From Baylisascaris procyonis (lineage: Eukaryota > Nematoda > Chromadorea > Rhabditida > Ascarididae): 64,000 nucleotides of DNA. Each line of letters opens with the position of its first letter. The stretch's first letter is position 1. The stretch is taken from contig JAZARR010000123.1 in assembly GCA_037389465.1 (NCBI GenBank), positions 1-64,000 of the forward strand. Reading direction: 5' to 3'. The notes beneath the pieces were generated by a model, which saw only the letters and a program-made list of their open reading frames with translations, was not told the origin of the DNA and made no database searches. The position numbers and the translations under genes are program-made. This document shows, one piece after another, positions 56,311 through 64,000 of the stretch.

Positions 56311-57141
56311 GTTTCCAACTTTATATTTCTATATTTTTCAGTTGTATATGAGACAAATATTTTTGCATTTTGTGCTTCTTTGAGGTTTTCTCCATGATTG
56401 TTGTTGTTGCTGCAGTATGCTGTTGTTTCACCTGTCAATTTCTGGTATGATTGCTGTTATGCCTTGTGTTACGTCACTCTCGGTATTTTAACTGGGAATT
56501 TTATTAATTACTTTCTGAGGGGGAGGGGGGGAGAGGCTGAGTTCAAGTCGGAGCAACTGAACCGAGAGTGGCGCTGGTTAAAGGTTTCCTTGTGTCGTGC
56601 TCACACTGAATGAGTCCGGATGAAACACTCAGCCGTGGTCGCGTCCATTGACTACGGAAGTCTGCGTAAGTCCTTGAAAGATCGCACTGGCGTGTCTGCA
56701 GCACTACGGACTGCTGAGGGTTGCGGCCGCGGGGAGCTCTGGTTAGCTTGTGCGGCCTCAGGTTAGCTTGTCAGGCAGTCTGTGGCAGCCGGGTTGGGGT
56801 GTAACTTGTTTCTTTTTGCCTAACGGAGGCCGAATCCTTTCGCACTTTATTGAGGCAGTGCGGGTAGCTGTCGCGTTCGGGCCTTGAATTTTTTGTTGAA
56901 CCATTGTCGTCGTTTCTGTCTGCAAAGGCGCTGGATGGGGTACGGTCTTTGGTGTGACCTCGGTCGTGACGCTCATCTTTGATTTCTACAGTAGTTCGGA
57001 GATTTTGCTTGGCAATTTCGAATGTGGCACGCATTTGATCTATCGTCGAAACGTTTTGGCGGTTTTCAGGAGCTGGTGCAGTATATTCTTCTGTCTGCGT
57101 TTAGGTGGTTTATAGGGGCACTTAGTGGTTGGCTGTGATAG
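56311..57141. other. GC-richer sequence between unknown gene and minisatellite
   Basis: Contains a G-rich run at 56518-56535 and a GC-richer stretch at about 56640-57000. A minus-strand frame (56771-57034) of 87 codons is rich in charged residues but has no domain. The 3' end of the upstream gene may lie here. Confidence 0.35.
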
Positions 57142-57620
57142 ATTTTTTGATCTACGCACAAAGTCTCCAAAGACACTCAACGCTCGGGGGGGAGGGCAGT
57201 GAAAGCTTGACATACATGTGGATAGTCTTTGGTGCTTTCAACGGTAAAGGGCGATGAGTTCTTGAGTTTCTGGCGTCATCTGCAGGTGATTGTGGTAGAG
57301 TTTTTGATCTACGCGTAGAGCCAACATATAGGGTCGTCCAGTAGGCGCATTCAATACTCGTCCAGTCATTCATATAGGCGATCGACCGGCGAGGAGTGCG
57401 TGAAGTTTTGACTTACATATGGATGTCTTTGAGGACATTTGGGGAAGTTAGGTACGATGAATTTTTTGACCTACATGTTGATAATTTCTAAAGGCATTTG
57501 GGCACTAGTCTGGTGGATTTTTTGATCTACACATAAACACCTTTCGACGGTATTTGAGAGGTGGAAGTGGTGAGTTTTTGAATCACTTGAGTATTGTCTT
57601 GGTGATACTTTGATGGTAAA
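57142..57620. repeat. Degenerate minisatellite, units of about 55-65 bases
   Basis: The phrase TTTTTGATCTACAY (variants TTTTGACTTACATATG, TTTTTTGACCTACATG, TTTTTGAATCACTTG) recurs near 57142, 57300, 57405, 57461, 57519 and 57576, and TTGACATACATGTGG occurs near 57207. Each is usually followed by a CTTTGARGACATTTGGG-like segment. The array explains the apparent minus-strand open frames here. Confidence 0.65.
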
Positions 57621-58109
57621 GGACCGAGGGCCTTGTTTGTAAGTGTTGCTCCACTGCTGACCCGGATGTAGCTTGAGGTGGTATCCCGGCATTGTTGTTG
57701 ACTGAGAGTCTGTTGTCTCGGATTGCGGGTGCGTTCTCATAGATCTTTCGTAGTTTTTCTCTAAAAGGATGCAGAACGGGGAAAAATCAATAGAATATTC
57801 CCGAGCACGGCAGTCCGAAGAGCAAAGTGCCTCGTCATCCTATCATCGTTTAGCTCGATGCTAGCTGCTTGAGTTGACTGATGGAATCTGAAGTTCATTC
57901 CACGAGATATTATAATTGTTGTGGGATCTTTATTTGTCTAGGAAAACAGGACACTCGCAACGGAGAATGTGACACCTGTATACAACTTTCACTGTAGATA
58001 CAACACATCTATATCACAAGTGGGTTCCCACTATGTGCCCGAATCAAAAGTAGATCGCAGCATGACTGCAGTCTGTGAAGAAATCTCGATGACAGCCTCC
58101 TACAATAAC
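57621..58109. other. Intergenic sequence
   Basis: No gene, RNA or clear repeat recognised. Confidence 0.45.
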
Positions 58110-58422
58110 ATCACAAAAACTCGAAAAGTTGTAGGGACATGCGACTTTTTTCCTTCATTCGCTTGAGAATGTCAAATAATGTCCCCGTGCAAAATTTCAT
58201 GAAGCACGGGAAGTGCACTTGCTGGCTGTTTGTATTACAAGTTTTTGAGTTCCCGTGATGCGCCACAGGAAAGTTGCAGAGAGCGATGGTCCATTCAGCA
58301 AGTGCACTTCCCATGCTTCAATTGAGCTCGAATTTTGAACGGGGACATTATTTGACATTCTAAATTGAATGAGGGAAAAAAATCGTATGTTTCTATCACA
58401 AGCTTTCGAGTTCCTGTGATGG
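58110..58422. repeat. Short fold-back repeat
   Basis: Left arm 58110-58224 and right arm 58296-58422 are imperfect reverse complements around a 71-base spacer. Paired blocks include ATCACAAAAACTCGAAAAG with its partner near 58400-58420, the TGTCAAATAATGTCCCCGT block with ACGGGGACATTATTTGACA, and AAGTGCACTT on both sides. No reading frame of note. It is probably a MITE or fold-back relic. Confidence 0.8.
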
Positions 58423-58597
58423 GCGTCAGTATTCGATTGAGTGTAGAATACAGTAGTGGTGCGTACGCAACGTGGAGCACTAGCTCAGCTCCGTTCGCGG
58501 TTCGCAACCGGGGTACCGTCTTCTCTGCAATAATGCCGTATCAGTATATCATGAGGTGGAGAAAACCTCTCATCTTTGGAATCATCCTGTGCAATAA

Positions 58598-58690
58598 TTC
58601 AGTGCTTCAATTCAGCTGAAATTTTGCGTAATGGCATGATTTTGCATTCTAACATGATTTATCGAAAAGAAATTGTTTGTTCCATTGGAT
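58598..58690 (+). repeat. Diverged direct copy of the 58.3-kb repeat arm
   Basis: GTGCTTCAATTCAGCTGAAA through CATTCTAACATG...AATTGTTTGTTCC follows the right arm at about 58313-58398 base for base with many changes. It shows that the repeat was present here more than once. Confidence 0.5.
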
Positions 58691-60517
58691 GTTCGGACGT
58701 GTTTAGGACGCACTACTGCAGCATTAGGAATGCATCGTGCGAAGTGCTAGTTACGGTAGCGCCAAATACTTTTATGTGGATTTGAGTGCAGCTTGGTTCG
58801 CTGTTCGCAGCTGGTGCGCGCAGCTTCTGTGCAGTTGAGTGCCTTCGCCATCTCCAAGCATTACCATCTGCACCTTCTTTCTTTATAAAACGAATTTTTC
58901 GAGCTCTCTACATTTCGCAACCTTAACTCTTATTTGGGAAAGTCATCGGAAGCTAATAGCTGCGATGAAAATGTTTTGATCGAGGACGTCACTTTCTTGA
59001 CTATCTGTTTTGCCCCATCTTCCTCATACTCACGTTCCCTCCCCCTCACTCAAAAATAAGAGTCTGAGGGCGACCTGGAGATTTATATCTTATATGTAAC
59101 CAATGCAATATGACAGCTGTATGGGTTTCATAAACTTTGTTAAGTAATACTTCACTCAAAGGTTTCGCAACAGTCACAGGAGGCCTGTTTATTGAGGTTT
59201 TTTTTTATTAAGAAAAGGATTTCTATGAGGAATTTATACCTGTAAATAGAAGGGAGGGTGAGCAATTAGAGCGGAAATCTTGCAAATAACATATTGTCGA
59301 GGATTGTTGAACTTCTTTTCACCTCATTTTTGTAAATCACTGCTTGCATTGATGCATAGTCACTATTTATAGCTTAGGGCACAATCAGCATCCATTCATG
59401 TAGAGGTTATTTCGTTAAATGTTAAAGGTGTACTCAATATAGAAGGTTTATTAAAGATATGTTCGTTAACTTTAACAGTGCAGCTCTATCGCTTTACATT
59501 ACCAATTAATTTCAGCTCCCACTTCAACGATGTCGTGTGTCTGTTCATTAAAGCATTTAGCTAGCATAAGACGTATGGCAACAACTGTGTCCGTTGCATG
59601 TGAACGATTGTGTTTATCACGTCCTCTTGTAATGACTATTCGTCCACTTCGTGGTCGATGGCTGTCTGTTGAGAGATGCTCAAACATTTCCACATCATCA
59701 CAATCTCCTTTTGATCCTGATATCCATCTCGTTCCACAAGAAGCCAACAATATTTCACCTCATCATCGAGTATCGAATGCATCCACTGTCACATCCGTTT
59801 GGCAAAAGTTTGTTTTATTTGATTTCTGGCCGTTCATGATGTTAACTCCCGAAGTACTACTCATCAGCAGTAGAGGAATATTATTGCAGTCATGATTTGA
59901 TGGAAGATATAGTATGGAAATAGGGATGAGAGGTAAAAAGAAAGAAACTAATAGGAAAGAGGAATTTTTCATTCGAAGACCTCATCAACATTCGGTAGTC
60001 CACTGAAGTTGCCATCCGGATATTCAGAGAGAGAGAGTGAGTTCATAGGTGTTTTTGCCTTCGATAATTCACTGCGCAATAGTGGAATGCTAAATGGGCT
60101 CAGTGAAGGGTAAACAGATGCAAGGACCGAGTTAGGCCTGACCATGCAGTAAGATAAGCAAAGCACTGGTCAACGGTCACATTCACAAGGCACCTGGCTA
60201 TCCCTTACGCATATGCTTTATCCCAATCGGCCGCGACATGCCGTATTGTAGAGGTCAGTCTTGGTATTGGATTTTCCGGACGCGAACAGTGGAAACGTTT
60301 TCCAACCTTTTTTTTCTGGTCTAATCCTGTTGGTGAACATAATGTGCTGTTCCTGCATCAACATGCGTAGTATTTCGCACTCACCGTTGACCTCTAGAGA
60401 TTCAAATAATGCAGATGCGTTCACACATCCCAACGTCACACCTTTTTTGTTAACATCAGCCTGGTTCCGCGTTTGCGGCAATTCTGCAGTTTACAATCCC
60501 TGATACTGATACATCAG
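58691..60517. other. Region with conflicting weak coding signals
   Basis: Plus strand: an ATG at 59530 after TTAATTTCAG opens 121 codons with an Arg/Ser-rich start and could be a first exon of the RNase H-like gene. Minus strand: frames at about 60481-60390 (ending at a strong GTGAGT donor), 60175-59979 and 59750-59499 also look coding, and the first two join in phase. The sequence alone does not decide which strand is used. Confidence 0.3.
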
Positions 60518-63183
60518 GCGTCTTTAAACAAACATCGCGTAAAACCATTGCTATCAGCAGTGTACAATGACCAGAATAATCTGAAAGTTGTTAGAGCATT
60601 TCACACACTAATGAGAGCTCGAATAGAAGCAACTCTAGTATCATTGATAATGAATGTTAGGTCATTCGTTTATTTAATACGAGGGCTCTTTTAGAGAAAA
60701 TTCAGTGAGAGCTTAGAGATGAACATATAAAGTATCATACTTCAATACTAGCATATTTTTGAATCGTCCTATTCTATGCTTTCATAGTTTCAGCGTTCCT
60801 GTTGTCTATACAACCGGTGTTTCGTACAAAGATAATGAAGGTGTCAATTCAATCGCAAGCATTGGTGTGTATTGGGGCGATGACGATGTGTTGAATCGTT
60901 CTAAGGTTGTTTGCTTTTTTATTGCAGTCAGCATTTCAGAATCCTCGATAACCGAGTATTCATTGATACCATTATGTCGACGTAACTTTCAGACGTGGTG
61001 ATGTTGAGTTTTTTGCTTCATTTCATTTAAGTAATTGCGAACAGAGTGCGCTATCGCCAGCTTACCTTCAAGGATCGAATTTAGTTTTATGATTCATATG
61101 CACTATTAGATGGTTGTAGACGGTTATGAGGACGCCGGTTTCGTGCCATATTTGGTACTTCGGCTTCACAAGTTGCTCACGTCAGTGAGCGCGAGCGTTG
61201 CGGGTCTGTAGACATGCTGTTTCGTTTTGCGCATCTCAATGGACTTTTCACGACGAACATGCTGCGATGTCTCCGCATTTTATCCCCCCACTGTCCATCC
61301 TTCCCCTTCCCTTATTCATCAAAAGTGCCATGTTTTCAGCCTTTCAAGGAAGGCTGTAATTAATGGGTGATTAATGAATGAATGAAATGAGATAATGATT
61401 CGTTACTCTAAAATTTCTTTACGCAGAGTGGACATTAGGATAGGAGTAGATGTGGATGATCAAGCGAGGCTTGGTTTCAACTGAAAATATAGGTTACTTT
61501 TGCAGGTTCTTGGAGAGGGTTCCACCATTCTTGCTGAGATTGAGGCGGTCACTCTGGCGCTTAAACAGGTTCGTCTAATATGTTAATTTGTTGTACTTCG
61601 GTAAACACAGGTGCGGTCGATCACCTCCTTTGTCTCTTGTAGAGCCCTTTATCCGCCCTATTATGTTGATAAGTAAGGGCCAAAAATTGACTCTCTGCGG
61701 CAGATGGCATTCAAATCAGAACAACTGAATTGAGCATCAGCAGCTAAATAATCAAAACTACGAAGAAGCAAGGAGAAGAGGGGTATTTACATGTGTTATA
61801 TGCTGATGGGTTTTAGCTTCTTTTGATAGATGTGATTCGAAAATGTCCCATTTACGGCCTGTAATTCACCCGTATATTTGTGCTGAATATGAACGTGATG
61901 AACGGCAGGTCGATCGAAAACATTTTCGACCGAAGCACACCTGCTGTCAGACTTAATGCTTTTCATATGAACGCAATAAAGAAGGCCTTTTAACCGCCGA
62001 GTCATGCACATAAAACATTGTGTGATTGAGGATAATTTTTGTGCAACTATAACTGTCTAGTGACTCTTGAAATTGTTCCTCTACAATCGATGTTAAGATT
62101 TATGGATAATGTTTTTGATGGAATGATTGGCTGTTGTGTTTATAGTACGGACAATTCGGTCTCATCTCATTATATTTTTATTTTCACCTTATCGCATTCA
62201 TTTTTATACCCCGTTCATTCCCTTCCCTCTCGCCCTGTCCTATTCTAGAATTTAGGAGGATATATGGGATGAATTTCAGGCCATTTATGAGCTAAATTTA
62301 CCGCGTGTTATTGTTCGCACAGACTCGGACTACGTTTGTCGATGTATCGCCAAATATTTTAATTTCTGGAAGCAAAGCGACTTCTGCAAAGCAAATGGCG
62401 ATAAGGTGAAGTATGCAGATGAGCTTCAGGAACTCGATCGCTTACTTAGTATGATTGAGGTGAGCATTTATTGATATTTTCTTATTATTACTATTATTCC
62501 ACTCGATATGTTTATGTGTCTAGTTTTGAAAGTGGTTCGTTTTCTTCATAGGTGGAGAGTGGAGGGGGGAGGGGGGGGGGACGAAGAAGGGAAAGAGGAA
62601 GGGAAGGGAGGATGAAAGAAGAGATGGTTCGGTTTTCATGAGGTAACTCTAACGCTTTCAGGCAATGGGCGAGTAGTCTGTATTGCAGTAATGCTCTAGA
62701 CCTCTGAGATGAGGCCTCGGCACTTAACATTTGAGAACCATCAAATGAAGTATGTCTTTTCCTTTGCCTTAGAACTTTCACTCGGCATACCTGGAAGTCA
62801 ATTTCCAGGCCGTCAAAGTTCTGCATCATTCGATCCTTGCTTTCCAATCCCTGAGGACTCAAGTTGACCTCCAGAAAGGCGTTGTTGTGTGTTGCTTTTC
62901 TGTTTTCTCACTTATCTATTCGAAGAGTGCCATTTGCGCTCCAAGAGTCCGTTTTCGATGGCGTCAGATAACGAATAGTTTCAGGCACTCAAGAGATAAT
63001 TATCTTTAAGAGATTTTCAGAAGTAAGATACTTTCAGGCCAAAGTGGAATTCGTCCCTAAGAATAAACCGGATGTGGGAAACTGGGTATTTCATAAACTC
63101 AAGCAGAAGCCAGCTTATGGTAAACAAGGTATCCTTTTTGAATTTTTGGAAGCATTAGTTGCGCGTAATAGTATTTCGCATTT

Positions 63184-63214
<31 letters not shown>

Positions 63215-64000
63215 ACCGAATGTAACAAATTGCGAATGTCGTGAAAACTTTTCGAGGAGAAGGGAATGGGGATTTGCTGAGCGATTAGAGAATTATGTTG
63301 TTATGGGATTTATTGTCGTTAATTTCATTTTAATATTAATCTATAGTTTCAAAGACACAGTAAAGAATATTTTGCCTCACTTTTATTTTCCTTTTACTTT
63401 TTTGTTAATGAATGAAATTACTCTTCATTGGTGATGAATTTTGTCATTGCTGAAAAATGGAATTTGTAATCTATAATGATTGGTTTTTGTGCGGTGACGA
63501 TAGTTGAATAGTGATACAAGAATATGTCTCAATGATAAAACACCCAACTGTTGTATCTAGGGGAGGGGGTTGATTCGTTCCCACCCTGTAGCCTTTGTAT
63601 CAACGTGACGTATGTATATTTCACTGACTATTTTAATCCGTGGCTTGATTACCTTATCTAGTCACTATCCAAGGTGATGTCAGGGTTCTTTTGCAAACCA
63701 GTTTGGGGTCTTGATCTTAATCCATAAATCAGCATTTGAAATTGTGCTGTTCATAGCTTATGTTCAAGGATTCATAGGTTTTTTGAGACATAGGTATGAT
63801 CTTGTCTGATTTCACGATTCTCATTTAGACTCCAGTAATATCGAAATAGGGGTTGTATTCAACAGGGTGGAGTTGCCATGCGGATATGTGCTTTTATCTC
63901 AGCGGAACTCCTAAGGTGAATATGTGATGCCAGTTTTTAAGATGTCGAATGGTTGGCTCAATCAACGTCTTCATTGTCTGCAGGGGATACCTCAGTCGAT
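60518..64000 (+). CDS. RNase H1-like protein, probably catalytically dead; cut by the window edge
   Basis: Exons 60518-60660, 60794-60904, 61506-61568, 62256-62459, 63038-63128 and 63984 to the right edge join in phase. The family is shown by VPVVYTTGVSYKDN, IASIGVYWGDDD, the AEIEAVTLALKQ helix and VIVRTDSDYVCRCI, which follow RNase H1 order. RNase H1 cuts the RNA strand of RNA:DNA hybrids with four metal-binding carboxylates. Here the first Asp (YTDG in the family) is Thr in YTTG. The Glu (AEI) and the second Asp (RTDSDYV) are kept. The last Asp, expected in GNEEAD, is replaced by His in GNWVFH, and the active-site His of the GHSG loop is absent (VPKNKPDVGN). The first exon and the N-terminal hybrid-binding domain were not found. 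It is either a non-catalytic paralogue or a gene starting to decay. Confidence 0.75.
63177..63212. repeat. (TTTA)n microsatellite
   Basis: About nine TTTA units in the last intron of the RNase H-like gene. Confidence 0.9.

Noticed and set aside
59530..59895. 121-codon plus-strand frame as first exon of the RNase H-like gene
   Set aside because: The acceptor and phase are acceptable, but the donor is weak and a minus-strand frame over the same bases looks equally coding. Left undecided and not included in the gene model.

Overview
The window begins at a chromosome end. The first 4.9 kb is a (GCCTAA)n array, the C-rich strand of the nematode telomere repeat TTAGGC, so this is the left end of a nematode chromosome. 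The rest agrees with that: AT-rich sequence, genes split into many small exons with TTTCAG-type acceptors, long (TA)n tracts, and several kinds of inverted-repeat element. No bacterial, viral or plasmid feature was seen.

Layout. 1-4945: telomere, with blocks of a 5-base variant unit. About 4946-7870: subtelomeric sequence without a convincing gene. 7871-9026: a Penelope-like retroelement remnant with a GIY-YIG endonuclease reading frame between large inverted repeats, each carrying a degenerate hammerhead-ribozyme-like fold. 10511-12299: a 1.8-kb fold-back element, with one related arm again at 46.47-46.70 kb. 13.03-13.96 kb: the dead 3' end of a CR1-like LINE. 14135-24266 (+): a ten-exon gene of the ARMT1/DUF89 family, rebuilt completely with consistent splice phases. 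26231-45862 (-): a gene of about 25 exons for a Cockayne syndrome B (ERCC6/CSB-1) SNF2 ATPase, convergent with ARMT1. 46-51 kb: mostly non-coding, with a decayed coding stretch near 49.0-49.5 kb and a MITE-like element holding a minisatellite at 50.63-51.11 kb. 51.97-56.31 kb (+): at least six phase-compatible exons of an unrecognised gene. 57.1-57.6 kb: a second minisatellite. 58.11-58.42 kb: a short fold-back repeat. 60.5 kb to the right edge (+): an RNase H1-like gene, cut by the window, that appears to lack two catalytic carboxylates and the active-site histidine.

The two complete genes are both linked to the DNA damage response in other animals: CSB in transcription-coupled repair, ARMT1 as a DUF89 metal-dependent phosphatase also reported as a protein carboxyl methyltransferase with a PCNA link. 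They are tail to tail and do not share a promoter, so the shared theme is noted but not proof of joint function. Exon borders were set by hand from splice consensus, reading-frame phase and family homology; borders may be off by a base or two, and the first exons of the RNase H-like and unknown genes were not found.
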